This document shows, in pieces, positions 36,700 through 45,181 of a stretch of DNA of 51,910 bases; the stretch's first letter is position 1; each line of letters begins with the position of its first letter. Made by a program: the position numbers and the translations under genes. The stretch lies in contig JAIQEW010000019.1 of assembly GCA_020073605.1 (NCBI GenBank), positions 1 through 51,910 of the forward strand. Direction: 5' to 3'. Under the pieces are notes generated by a model that searched no databases, was not told the DNA's origin, and saw nothing but the letters and a program-made list of their open reading frames with translations. Source of the stretch: Terriglobia bacterium (lineage in GTDB: Bacteria; Acidobacteriota; Terriglobia; Acidiferrales; UBA7541).

Positions 36700-37560
36700 A
36701 TGATTCGCTCAGCCGGCATCATCTGCAAACCGATTCGGGACCTCGTGTCCTCCGTCGTCCCTCCGCTGATCGCGTGGCTACGGGAACGCAAGATCGATGT
36801 TTTTATCGATCAAGAAACCCAGGCCTGCATCGATCTGGCCGCGCCGGCGCTCGCGCGAGACGCGCTGGGGGCGAGGATCGAGCTCCTGATTGTCCTCGGA
36901 GGCGACGGCACGCTGCTTTCGGCCGCCAGGGCGCTGGGAAGCCACAACGTTCCGATTCTGGCCGTCAATTTAGGCGGGCTGGGATTCCTCACGAGCGTGA
37001 CGCTCGACGAACTCTATCCCCTGCTCGAACAGGTGCTCGCAGGAAAACACCACACCAGCGAACGGATGATGCTCGATGCGGAGATTTTGCGCGGCGGGCA
37101 TCCGATCGAGCGGCAATGCGCGCTGAACGACGCGGTGGCCAACAAGTCCGCCATGGCACGCATGCTCGACTTCGACGTGTACGTGGATCGAAACCACGTG
37201 GGGCGCTATCGAGCCGACGGGTTGATCGTCGCCACGCCGACGGGATCGACGGCATATTCGCTGGCTGCGGGAGGCCCGATTATCGATCCGCAGCTCGACG
37301 CCTTTGTGATTACGCCGATCTGCCCGCACATGCTCACCAACCGGCCGCTGGTAGTCCCCGACACCGCGCGCATCGAGGTGGACTTCACGCCAGCGGAAGA
37401 GCCGGTGTACGTGACGCTCGACGGACAAATCGGATTCCAGCTCAAGCCGAAGGACCGCGTGACGATCACGAAATCGAAGAGCCGCGTGGCGCTCGTCCGC
37501 CCGCCGAGCAAGACATACTTCGAGGTCCTGCGCAGCAAGCTCAAGTGGGGCGAGCGCTAG
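36700..37560 (+). CDS. nadK: NAD kinase
   Basis: 286 residues. The kinase phosphorylates NAD to NADP. Motifs: LLIVLGGDGTLLSAAR, the GGDGT core, with NLGGLGFLTSV, the NDAVANKSAMARM substrate segment and ADGLIVATPTGSTAYSLAAGGPI, all intact. The C-terminal part (ICPHMLTNRPLVVPD, VYVTLDGQIGFQL) is normal. It is 23 bp downstream of tlyA and convergent with the phosphatase gene after only 20 bp. Gene order tlyA-nadK is common, usually followed by recN, which is missing here. Confidence 0.96.
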   Translation: MIRSAGIICKPIRDLVSSVVPPLIAWLRERKIDVFIDQETQACIDLAAPALARDALGARIELLIVLGGDGTLLSAARALGSHNVPILAVNLGGLGFLTSVTLDELYPLLEQVLAGKHHTSERMMLDAEILRGGHPIERQCALNDAVANKSAMARMLDFDVYVDRNHVGRYRADGLIVATPTGSTAYSLAAGGPIIDPQLDAFVITPICPHMLTNRPLVVPDTARIEVDFTPAEEPVYVTLDGQIGFQLKPKDRVTITKSKSRVALVRPPSKTYFEVLRSKLKWGER

Positions 37561-37580
37561 TTTCGCGGCTCGCCGGACGT

Positions 37581-39332
37581 TTACTTCACCTTGAGAACGA
37601 CGAGAGTGCGATCGTCGATGGGATGCTGGCCGCCCGTGAATGCATCCGCGGCTTCCAGAATGCGGTCGGCGATTCCGTCCGCCGATAGATTCAGGTTGTC
37701 GGTGATGATTTTCGCGACGCGGCCGTAGCCGAAGAAATCGCCCGACCGATTCTGCGCGTCGCAAACTCCATCCGAATAAAACACGACCGCATCGCCCGGA
37801 TCGAGCAGAAAACTTCCCTCGTCGTAGGTCACTTCCTCGAAAATCCCCACTGGAAATCCCGCCAGCGGAATCTTCTCGCAGCGCCCTGCATGATAAAGCA
37901 GAGGCTGCTCTTGCCCCGCGTTGGCGACCCGCAGCAGGCGGCGCCGGCGATTCCACGTGGCGAAGCAAAGGGTCATGAAGCGGCCTTCGATCAGGCGTTC
38001 TCCCAGAAAACCGTTGACGGCCCGGAGCATGGTGGCGGGGCGTGGCTTCTGCGAGCCCAGGCTGCGAAGCGTACCGACAGCGACCGCGCCGTAAAGAGCT
38101 GCCGCGCTTCCCTTCCCGCTCACGTCGCCAAAAGCGACTCCGAGGTCCTGCACCCCGTAGCGGAGAAAATCGTAGAGGTCGCCGCTCAGCTCGCGCGAAG
38201 AGACGACGCGCGCGGCGATATCCAGTCCGAATTCGGGGCCCGGCAACCGGGGGAGGAGCGCCCCCTGAATGCGGCGCGCCGCGGTGAGATCGCGCTCCAT
38301 GCGATTTTCGTCGCGTGCCACCTGCTCGTAGAGCCGCGCGTTTTCGATCGAGACCGCGAGATGCGCCGCCAGGATCGAAAGCACCTGGACGTGATCCGGC
38401 GTGAAGTAATTCAGCTGCGGGCTCTCCAGGTCCATCACGCCGACCACGCGAGTCTTGTAGATCATCGGCACGGCAAGTTCGGAGCGCGTCTCGGGATTCA
38501 CCATGCGGTAGCGCGGGTCGAGCGACACGTCGGGGACGAACACCGGCCGGCGGAGTTTCGCGGCCGCGCCGACAATTCCTTCATGCGCGGGCACGACGGA
38601 CTTCTCCTGCACACGCTGGCCGAATTTCACCGTGACGCGGTGGCGGAAGACGGCGGCCGCTTCGTCGAAAAGCAGAATGCTGAAAATCTGGTAATCGATC
38701 AGGCGCTTGGTAAGCTCCGCGGCCCTGCGCAATACTTCTTCCACCTCCAGGGTGGCACTCGCTTCGCGGCCAATCTCGTTGAGAAGGAGCAAGGTCTCCG
38801 CCTGCTTCTGCGCGCTCTCAAAGAGCCGTGCATTCTCGACGGCCGTTCCAATGCGGCTGGCGACAAGCGTCAGGATGGTCTGCTGTGTCGGCGTGAAATA
38901 GTCGGGCTGGCGGCTTTCGATGTCCATCACCCCAATCACGCGTCCGCGAACAACCAGCGGCACAGCCATCTCCGAACGGACCTCGTCGACCGCGGGAAGA
39001 TAGCGCGGGTCCTTCAAAACGTCCCCGACGCGAATCGCCTGGCCCGTGGCAGCGGCGGTGCCGATGATGCCGTCGCCCACAGGGATGCGCCAGTGCTCGA
39101 TCACCTCCGGGCGATGGCCGATGGCAAAACGGACGTACAGATTGTTGGTGCCTTCCTCGGGCAGGAGAACCGAGAAAATCTCGTAGTCGATCAGCCGCTT
39201 GACCTGCTGCGCCGCGCTGGCCAGGACCTGGTCGAGGTTCAGCGACGCATTGATCTCGTGGCTGATTTCCGCGAGCACGGCAAGCGTGCCCGCAGAGATT
39301 TCCGGCGTCGAATTGAGTTCGATCGGGTCCAT
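37581..39332 (-). CDS. GAF-GAF-SpoIIE phosphatase (RsbU-like)
   Basis: 583 residues. Two GAF domains (about 18-170 and 190-340) are similar to each other (AVPLVVRGRVIGVMDIES and AVPMIYKTRVVGVMDLES) and precede a PP2C-type SpoIIE phosphatase domain (about 375-583). The metal-binding residues are in SGDLYDF, FGDVSGKGSAAALYGA, VFYSDGVCDAQN and DDRTLVVLKV. There is no membrane span, so the ligand is cytoplasmic. Relatives dephosphorylate anti-sigma-factor antagonists in partner-switching systems; no sigma factor, RsbV or RsbW gene is nearby. It has a consensus TATAAT upstream (see 39431). Confidence 0.92.
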   Translation of the reverse strand: MDPIELNSTPEISAGTLAVLAEISHEINASLNLDQVLASAAQQVKRLIDYEIFSVLLPEEGTNNLYVRFAIGHRPEVIEHWRIPVGDGIIGTAAATGQAIRVGDVLKDPRYLPAVDEVRSEMAVPLVVRGRVIGVMDIESRQPDYFTPTQQTILTLVASRIGTAVENARLFESAQKQAETLLLLNEIGREASATLEVEEVLRRAAELTKRLIDYQIFSILLFDEAAAVFRHRVTVKFGQRVQEKSVVPAHEGIVGAAAKLRRPVFVPDVSLDPRYRMVNPETRSELAVPMIYKTRVVGVMDLESPQLNYFTPDHVQVLSILAAHLAVSIENARLYEQVARDENRMERDLTAARRIQGALLPRLPGPEFGLDIAARVVSSRELSGDLYDFLRYGVQDLGVAFGDVSGKGSAAALYGAVAVGTLRSLGSQKPRPATMLRAVNGFLGERLIEGRFMTLCFATWNRRRRLLRVANAGQEQPLLYHAGRCEKIPLAGFPVGIFEEVTYDEGSFLLDPGDAVVFYSDGVCDAQNRSGDFFGYGRVAKIITDNLNLSADGIADRILEAADAFTGGQHPIDDRTLVVLKVK

Positions 39333-39430
39333 TTTAGTCTGACGAGTATGCCCGAATTCCGGCGCGATGCGGCGCTCCAGAACGCGGAGGCGCTAACTTG
39401 ATTGATCGCGACCCGGGCACGAGACGGCCC

Positions 39431-39436
39431 ATTATA
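39431..39436 (-). promoter_or_regulatory. Possible -10 box of the GAF-GAF phosphatase gene
   Basis: On the minus strand TATAAT lies about 100 nt upstream of the ATG at 39332. No convincing -35 hexamer is present at 16-18 bp, so it is a weak call. Confidence 0.35.
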
Positions 39437-39493
39437 ACAGGCGCGCAATAAGAGCCCGGGCGACGATTGAACTAAATATAGGGGGCTCCGCTG

Positions 39494-40036
39494 CTACCCT
39501 CGCGGCAGGCGGAGGATGCAAACGTCCTTGAGGCTCCGGTAGTGCTCGGCGTGATCGAGGCCGTAGCCGACAACGAATTCGTTTGGGATCGTAAATCCGA
39601 TGTAGTCGGCTTTCACCGGCTGTACCCTGCGGGCAGGCTTGTCGAGAAACGCGGCGACGCGGAGGGTCTTTGGGCGGCGCTGCCGGAGAAGACGCAGAAG
39701 ATAGTTGAGAGTGAGACCTGTGTCCAGAATGTCCTCGACGACGATCACGTTAAGCCCGGCGATGCTGCTATCGAGATCCTTGAGCATGCGCACTTGCCCC
39801 GAGGATTCGCTGCTTCGGCCGTAACTCGCGACGGCGATGAAATCGATCGAGGTTTCGAGATCAATCTCCCGGGCGAGATCAACGAGAAAGAAACACGCGC
39901 CCTTGAGGACGCCCACCAGGTGGACGCGCTGGCCCTTGAAATCACGCGTGATCTGGCGCGCCACTTCGCGAACGCGCCGCTCGATTGCGGCGTGGCGAAT
40001 CAGGACTCTCCGTTTTGGCGGCCGGTTTGTCGACAT
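39494..40036 (-). CDS. hpt: Hypoxanthine phosphoribosyltransferase
   Basis: 180 residues from the ATG at 40034-40036 (a GTG three codons earlier is possible). The purine-salvage enzyme converts hypoxanthine or guanine and PRPP to IMP or GMP. The PRPP loop VVEDILDTGLTL is exact. GVLKGACFFLVDLAR, DFIAVASYG and the C-terminal YGLDHAEHYRSLKDV are HPRT features. Length is typical. In many bacteria hpt is next to tilS or ftsH, which are absent here. Confidence 0.95.
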   Translation of the reverse strand: MSTNRPPKRRVLIRHAAIERRVREVARQITRDFKGQRVHLVGVLKGACFFLVDLAREIDLETSIDFIAVASYGRSSESSGQVRMLKDLDSSIAGLNVIVVEDILDTGLTLNYLLRLLRQRRPKTLRVAAFLDKPARRVQPVKADYIGFTIPNEFVVGYGLDHAEHYRSLKDVCILRLPRG

Positions 40037-40219
40037 CGATGGCACACGTGTGTAGCGGGAAATCCACTCTATCCCGGCGCAATCGGCGTGGCAAGGCGGC
40101 AGGCGGGTGCTCTTCCCCGTGCGTTTTCGTTCCCTCGAATGCTACTCTACGAATGCCACAGGAAACACGACGTAGAAAGTCGGGACCATGCTTCAGAGCA
40201 GGGCCAGGAGAGAAACCGC

Positions 40220-40441
40220 GTGAACGCGCTTACGATATTCGGCCTGTTTGCAGTGATCGCGATGCTGGTCTGTTATGCGCTGGAAAAGCGCAGCCCGTGG
40301 TTCACCTTCGCGTTCGCGGTGTCGTGCGCGCTTGGATCGGTATACGGATTCCTGCAAGGGGCGTGGCCGTTCGGCGCCGTCGAGATTGCATGGACGGCTG
40401 TAGCGTTGCGGCGCTGGTGGCTCGCCGCCAGAGCGGCCTGA
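40220..40441 (+). CDS. Conserved small membrane protein
   Basis: 73 residues from GTG 40220, with AGGAG at 40206-40210. Reading begins VNALTIFGLFAVIAMLVCYA, a membrane span, then LEKRSPWFTFAFAVSCALGS, a second span, and ends with GAWPFGAVEIAWTAVALRRWW, a Trp-rich third hydrophobic stretch. The ALE.RSPW and GAWPFG...W...A.RRWW patterns recur in small proteins of many bacteria that I recall as an uncharacterised family. The surrounding longer open frame is antisense to hpt. Function unknown. Confidence 0.78.
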   Translation: MNALTIFGLFAVIAMLVCYALEKRSPWFTFAFAVSCALGSVYGFLQGAWPFGAVEIAWTAVALRRWWLAARAA

Positions 40442-40453
40442 ACAAGCCCCGGC

Positions 40454-42352
40454 TCAGGACAATCCGATGACGCGGCCCGTGGCGAGATCGATGTCGATCT
40501 CGTAGTACCCGGGGCGCGTGGAAAGTCCCGGCATCGTGCTCATCGTGCCCAGCAGCGGATAGAGGAACCCGGCGCCGACGCTCGCGCGAATGTCGCGGAC
40601 CGGGACGATGAAACCCGTCGGCGCGCCCTTCAAGTTCGGATCGTGGCTCAGGCTCAGGTGGGTCTTGGCCATGCAGATCGGCAGCTTGTCGAATCCGAGG
40701 CGATTGTAGAGCTCGATCTTCTTCTCGGCTTCCGGCGAATACTCGACTCCCGCGCCGCCGTACATCTTCTTAACGATCGTTTCGATTTTCTCCTTGATGC
40801 TCATTTCCAGAGGATAGAGGAACTGGAACTTGCTGGGCTTTTCGCACGCCGCGATCACGGCCTTGCCGAGATCCACGGCGCCCGCGCCGCCTTCGGCCCA
40901 GTGATTGGCCACTACGGCGTCGCTCGCTCCCGCCTCGATGGCAAGTTTTCGGACGAGATCGACCTCGGCCTTCGTATCGTGGTGAAAACGGTTCACGCCG
41001 ACGACCACGGGGATTCCGAAGAGCCGCGCGTTTTGAATCATCTTCTTGAGGTTGGCGCAGCCCTTTTCAAGTAGCTCCAGATTCTCTTCCGTGTAAGCGT
41101 GATTCAGCGGCTGGCCGGCCACGACTTTCGGGCCGCCGCCGTGCATTTTGAGCGCGCGAATCGTGGCCACGAGAACGACGCAGTTGGGGATCAGGCCGCT
41201 ATACCGGCACTTGATGTTGAAGAATTTTTCCATGCCGATATCCGCGCCGAAGCCTGCTTCCGTGAGCACGAAGCCATCTGCCCCAACCAGCTTGAGCGCG
41301 AGCTGATCGGCAACGATCGATGAATTGCCGTGCGCGATATTCGCGAACGGGCCGGCGTGAACGAAAGCGGGCGTGCCCTCGAGCGTCTGCATCAGGTTCG
41401 GATAGATCGCGTCCTTCATGAGCACTGTGAGCGCGCCGCCCACTCCGATATCGTCCGCCGTGATCGCTGCGCCCGCCTTGCTCGTGCCGATCACCATCGC
41501 GCCCAGCCGTTCGCGCATGTCGGCGAGGCTGGTGGTAAGGGCGAGGATCGCCATAATCTCGCTGGCGACGGCGATGTCGTAGCCGGTCACGCGCGTCGCG
41601 CCCTTTTCCTCGGGACCCTGGCCGACGGTGATCTGGCGCAGCATGCGGTCGTTCGTATCCGTGACTCGGCGCCATGTGATGCTGTCTGGATCGATGTCCA
41701 AGCGCGCAAAACGGCTGCGCTCTTCGGGCGTCAGTGCATTGGGGTCAGTCTTCGAAATGCCGAGCTTGCGCAATCGGCGCAGCATGACGGGCGAAAAGCG
41801 GCGGCTGCCGTCCTTGGCCGGCGGACAAAGACGCTCGAACAGCGCTTCGTCCTTTTGCGTGTTCTCATGGAGCCAGCGTGTGTCGATGGCCGCGGCAAGC
41901 AGATTGTTGGCCGCCGTGATGGCGTGGATGTCGCCGGTGAGGTGGAGGTTGAACTCCTCCATCGGGATGATCTGGCTATACCCGCCGCCCGCGGCGCCGC
42001 CCTTGATGCCGAACGTGGGCCCCTGGCTCGGTTGGCGCACGCACGTGAAGACCTTCCTGCCCAAATGAGCGCCCAGCGCCTGGCTTAGACCAACGGTCGT
42101 GGTCGTTTTGCCTTCGCCGAGCGGGGTGGGCGTAATCGCTGTGACCACGACGTATTTTCCGTTGGCGACGTTTTTCAGGCGGTCGCGAACCGAAAGGCGC
42201 ACTTTGGCTTTGTTCTTGCCGTAGAGCTCGAGCTCATCCGGGAGGATACCCGCTTCCGCGGCGATCTTATCGATCGGGATCGGCGTCGCAGCCTGGGCGA
42301 TTTCGATATCGCTCGGCACTTTCGCCAGAATATTCGTCAGCTTATGCGGCAT
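40454..42352 (-). CDS. fhs: Formate-tetrahydrofolate ligase, long (eukaryote-like) form
   Basis: 632 residues, against about 557 for the clostridial enzymes. GGAGGAG precedes the ATG. The ATP-binding loop [13 protein letters not shown] is at 74-86, and [46 protein letters not shown] and [12 protein letters not shown] are family motifs. An insert around 150-250 (including [28 protein letters not shown]) and the C-terminal [11 protein letters not shown] match the C-terminal FTHFS domain of eukaryotic C1-THF synthase from memory, not the short bacterial form. It makes 10-formyl-THF from formate. A good promoter and an inverted repeat lie upstream. Confidence 0.96.
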   Translation of the reverse strand: MPHKLTNILAKVPSDIEIAQAATPIPIDKIAAEAGILPDELELYGKNKAKVRLSVRDRLKNVANGKYVVVTAITPTPLGEGKTTTTVGLSQALGAHLGRKVFTCVRQPSQGPTFGIKGGAAGGGYSQIIPMEEFNLHLTGDIHAITAANNLLAAAIDTRWLHENTQKDEALFERLCPPAKDGSRRFSPVMLRRLRKLGISKTDPNALTPEERSRFARLDIDPDSITWRRVTDTNDRMLRQITVGQGPEEKGATRVTGYDIAVASEIMAILALTTSLADMRERLGAMVIGTSKAGAAITADDIGVGGALTVLMKDAIYPNLMQTLEGTPAFVHAGPFANIAHGNSSIVADQLALKLVGADGFVLTEAGFGADIGMEKFFNIKCRYSGLIPNCVVLVATIRALKMHGGGPKVVAGQPLNHAYTEENLELLEKGCANLKKMIQNARLFGIPVVVGVNRFHHDTKAEVDLVRKLAIEAGASDAVVANHWAEGGAGAVDLGKAVIAACEKPSKFQFLYPLEMSIKEKIETIVKKMYGGAGVEYSPEAEKKIELYNRLGFDKLPICMAKTHLSLSHDPNLKGAPTGFIVPVRDIRASVGAGFLYPLLGTMSTMPGLSTRPGYYEIDIDLATGRVIGLS

Positions 42353-42465
42353 TCCTCATCTCCTCCGGTAGCAACAAGGATTAACTTCTCAGTCTCAGAA
42401 TTCGCGGCAGCGGATGGGCCGCACGATCGCACGGTGTTCCTGAAGCCAAATGTGCAAACAAACAC

Positions 42466-42493
42466 CCTATATGGCGGCTTACAGAGTTGTCAA
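42466..42493 (-). promoter_or_regulatory. Probable sigma70 promoter of fhs
   Basis: On the minus strand, consensus TTGACA (42488-42493), 16-bp spacer, TATAGG (42466-42471). The transcript would carry about 105 nt of leader before the fhs ATG at 42352. I looked for a tetrahydrofolate riboswitch in that leader and could not recognise one. Confidence 0.6.
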
Positions 42494-42501
42494 GCGACAA
42501 C
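42486..42501. promoter_or_regulatory. Inverted repeat overlapping the fhs -35 box, candidate operator
   Basis: GTTGTC-AAGC-GACAAC is a perfect 6-bp inverted repeat with a 4-nt centre. It overlaps the TTGACA hexamer of the fhs promoter, where repressor binding would block RNA polymerase. The binding protein is unknown. Confidence 0.45.
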
Positions 42502-42595
42502 CAGGCCCGAAATTTGGCCGAGAAGCCCGACGCGCGTGACTATTTCACACGATGAATAGAATCGGATAGGCTAACGCACCGGGAGGCACAAACAT

Positions 42596-43099
42596 ATGAG
42601 CGAAGGGCGATTGCCGGAACCGTGGCTGCGAGGGACGCTCGGCGAAGTTCCGTCCGTGCAGAGGGCAGTCCTGCACGCCCTGCAGCTGGCCAAAGAGGAT
42701 ATCGAGCGCTGGTGCGGAAATCTGAGCGACAACCAGCTGAATGCCCGGCCGGCTGGAATCGCGCCGCTCGCATTTCACATCCGGCACATCGCCCGGAGCA
42801 TCGACCGGCTGCTCACATACGCCGAGGGAGGCCAACTTACGCCAGAGCAGATCGCGGCACTCAAGACGGAACTCGATCCCGGTGCCACGAAAAACGAGCT
42901 GTTCTCAGAATTCACTGCGGGGCTAGCGCGGGGCGCGGCGAGAATCCGGGCATTCGATGCGGCCCGCCTGGACGAACCCAGAAAAGTCGGGAATCAACAA
43001 CTGCCGACGAGCGTCGGCGGTTTGCTGGTACACGTGGCGGATCACACCCAACGCCACGTGGGACAGGCGGTAACCACCGCAAAAGTCGTCGCCAGCTAA
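42596..43099 (+). CDS. DinB-family metal-binding protein
   Basis: 167 residues, with GGGAGG about 10 nt before the ATG. It has the DinB four-helix pattern: PLAFHIRHIARSIDRLLTY supplies the first histidines and LVHVADHTQRHVGQAV the last pair, so a three-His metal site is likely. Members include nickel- or zinc-dependent thiol S-transferases, but most have no known substrate. It is unrelated at sequence level to the DUF1572 protein at 33993, although both have this fold. It is convergent with aceA and divergent from fhs. Confidence 0.84.
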   Translation: MSEGRLPEPWLRGTLGEVPSVQRAVLHALQLAKEDIERWCGNLSDNQLNARPAGIAPLAFHIRHIARSIDRLLTYAEGGQLTPEQIAALKTELDPGATKNELFSEFTAGLARGAARIRAFDAARLDEPRKVGNQQLPTSVGGLLVHVADHTQRHVGQAVTTAKVVAS

Positions 43100-43133
43100 G
43101 GCTGATCGCCCGGGCGCGATTCGCCGGCGTCGA

Positions 43134-44471
43134 TCAATCGTTGCCGGCGCCGCTAGGAATTCCCGCCGCTTGAGCCATGGTCTTACGGGGAGTGAATTGC
43201 GCGGCCTCTGTGGAGCCTTCGAGCGCGATCGTCGAAGCGGTTCCGTTGGTCACCACCTGCTGGACCGTGTCGAAGTATCCGGTCCCAACGAACTGCTGAT
43301 GCTTCACGGCCTCGTAGCCGTGCTGGCCCTCGCTCTTGAATTCCTCGTCTTGCAGCCGGCAGTAGGCAGTCATGCCGGACTGCTTGTAGCCGCGTGCGAG
43401 CTCGAACATCGAATGATTGAGAGCGTGGAATCCGGCCAGCGTGATGAACTGGAATTTGTAACCCATGGCAGCGAGCTCGCGCTGGAAAGCCGCGATCGTG
43501 GCGTCGTCCAGATTCTTCCGCCAATTAAAGGAAGGCGAGCAGTTGTACGCGAGCATCTTGCCCGGAAACTTCGCGTGCACGCCATCCGCGAATTCCCGCG
43601 CCTCGCGCAAGTCCGGCTTCGACGTTTCGCACCAGAGCAAGTCCGCGTAAGGAGCGTAGGAAATCGCGCGGGCAATAGCGGATTTCGTTCCACTGCGGAC
43701 GCGGAAGAATCCTTCGGAGGTGCGATCGCCGGTGAGAAACTGGCGATCGCGCGTGTCGATGTCGCTGGTCAGAAGCGCGGCGCTCTCGGCGTCCGTGCGC
43801 GCAACGATCACGGTGGGCACGCCCATCACGTCCGCCGCCAGGCGCGCCGCGACCAATTTCTGAATCGCTTCGACCGTCGGGACGAGCACCTTGCCGCCCA
43901 GGTGTCCGCACTTCTTGGCGGAAGACAACTGGTCCTCGAAGTGAACGCCCGCCGCGCCGGCCTCGATCATGGCTTTCATCAATTCGAAGGCATTCAGGTT
44001 CCCGCCGAACCCCGCTTCGGCATCGGCCACGAGCGGCGCGAGCCAATACGTCTCGCTCCTTCTTTCCGCATGGTGGATTTGATCCGCGCGCACGAGCGCA
44101 TGGTTCAGGCGGCGCACCAGATTCGGAACGCTATCGACGGGATACAGGCTCTGATCCGGATAGGTTTGCGCGGCGTCGTTGGCGTCCGCAGCCACCTGCC
44201 ACCCGCTGACGTAGATGGATTGCAAACCGGCGCTGACCTGCTGGACAGCCTGATTGCCGGTCATGGCGCCCAAGGCTGCGATGAAAGGCTCAGAATGCAG
44301 CAGGCTCCAGAGGCGTTCGGCGCCCAGGCGCGCGAGCGTGTGCTCGATGTGCACCGAACCGCGCAGCTGATCTACGTCCTGCTGGCTGTACGGGCGAGTA
44401 ATCCCCGCCCAGCGCGGATTGGTTCGCCATTCAGCCTCAAGATTCGCCGGTTTGCCGTTGTTGTTGGACAC
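43134..44471 (-). CDS. aceA: Isocitrate lyase
   Basis: 445 residues from GTG 44471, with GGGAGG 7 nt upstream. The enzyme splits isocitrate to glyoxylate and succinate in the glyoxylate shunt, allowing growth on acetate or fatty acids. The catalytic motif KKCGH is at 186-190, preceded by [51 protein letters not shown] and [13 protein letters not shown] are all present. Length matches the bacterial form. Malate synthase is not in the window. The neighbouring short-chain fatty acid transporter at 14848 is far away but would fit the same lifestyle. Confidence 0.97.
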   Translation of the reverse strand: MSNNNGKPANLEAEWRTNPRWAGITRPYSQQDVDQLRGSVHIEHTLARLGAERLWSLLHSEPFIAALGAMTGNQAVQQVSAGLQSIYVSGWQVAADANDAAQTYPDQSLYPVDSVPNLVRRLNHALVRADQIHHAERRSETYWLAPLVADAEAGFGGNLNAFELMKAMIEAGAAGVHFEDQLSSAKKCGHLGGKVLVPTVEAIQKLVAARLAADVMGVPTVIVARTDAESAALLTSDIDTRDRQFLTGDRTSEGFFRVRSGTKSAIARAISYAPYADLLWCETSKPDLREAREFADGVHAKFPGKMLAYNCSPSFNWRKNLDDATIAAFQRELAAMGYKFQFITLAGFHALNHSMFELARGYKQSGMTAYCRLQDEEFKSEGQHGYEAVKHQQFVGTGYFDTVQQVVTNGTASTIALEGSTEAAQFTPRKTMAQAAGIPSGAGND

Positions 44472-44613
44472 CCAGTAGCCTCCCTATAAGTTCAACGTGA
44501 TGAACACACTACTCGCCAGCCAACTACTAATTCGTATGGATGTAAATATTTTACCAGCTTAAACCCAGTACGGAACGAAAAAGGACGCCTCGCCGACCCG
44601 CCCTGCACCGCAA

Positions 44614-44946
44614 TTACATCGATGGAAGGCCTCGCAGGGTGAGGTCCTCGATCAGATCGTACAGCGCTTCGAGATTCCGTTCCGTAAGCGGGGTGAAGGA
44701 GATTCCGGTTCCCTCTTCATGAGGCCGGCTATCCCGAATCCGGCCATGCGCCTCGAAAACGAGGCGCCCAACGATCCGAACGCGCACCGAGGCACCCTTT
44801 GGCAGACCCGCGTGGCGAACGAAGAGGCCGCCGACACTTACATTATTGGCAGGGTGGTGGACCCGAATCGTATCCCCGCCAATCTGAAGCTCGATAGGCT
44901 TGTCCAGGAGCGTGCGCGGAAAAGCGCGTGTGCTGGAGCCTTCCAT
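44614..44946 (-). CDS. Single-domain PilZ protein
   Basis: 110 residues. It carries RxxxR at 7-11 (RAFPR) and NxSxxG at 35-40 (NVSVGG), the two motifs that bind cyclic di-GMP, followed by the rest of a PilZ barrel (KGASVRVRIVGRLVFEAHGR, GTGISFTPLTERNLEAL). It is transcribed away from the LysR gene, and 142 bp before aceA in the same direction. The intergenic palindrome at 45104-45130 may control it together with the regulator. Confidence 0.85.
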   Translation of the reverse strand: MEGSSTRAFPRTLLDKPIELQIGGDTIRVHHPANNVSVGGLFVRHAGLPKGASVRVRIVGRLVFEAHGRIRDSRPHEEGTGISFTPLTERNLEALYDLIEDLTLRGLPSM

Positions 44947-45103
44947 GTTGCCCTCTTTCCTAGCGACTGAACGCGACCCAATCGGGCTAGCGCCCTCGCG
45001 TCACGCCATCCTTCCTCGCCGCCACGCCGATCCTGCCGGGGTGGAACATCGAACAATGGGGAAATTCTCTCCAGAGACGATCAGTAAGTCAAACTGATTG
45101 TAT

Positions 45104-45130
45104 TTATCGCAGCGATAACGTCATGTTATC
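45104..45130. promoter_or_regulatory. Overlapping palindromes upstream of the LysR gene, probable LysR-type operator
   Basis: TTATCGC-A-GCGATAA (45104-45118) is a perfect palindrome containing the T-N11-A box typical of LysR-family sites. It shares its right arm with a second perfect inverted repeat GATAAC-GTCAT-GTTATC (45114-45130). The result is three alternating GATAA/TTATC half-sites. They lie 52 bp before the LysR ATG and 158 bp before the divergent PilZ ATG. Confidence 0.62.
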
Positions 45131-45181
45131 ATGCGTCGCAGAGGAGAATGGCAAACGCCCGGGGGTACTTGGGAGGCTCGT

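Noticed and set aside
37890..39401. 503-codon plus-strand open frame
   Set aside because: Antisense to the GAF-GAF phosphatase, whose domains are unmistakable.
42353..42465. Tetrahydrofolate or other riboswitch in the fhs leader
   Set aside because: I could not match any known conserved core; only a leader of ordinary sequence is visible.
43103..43136. TGATCG...CGATCA hairpin between DinB and aceA ends
   Set aside because: Bulged stem, overlaps the aceA stop and lacks a T tract.
43170..44489. 439-codon plus-strand open frame
   Set aside because: Antisense to isocitrate lyase; no motif.
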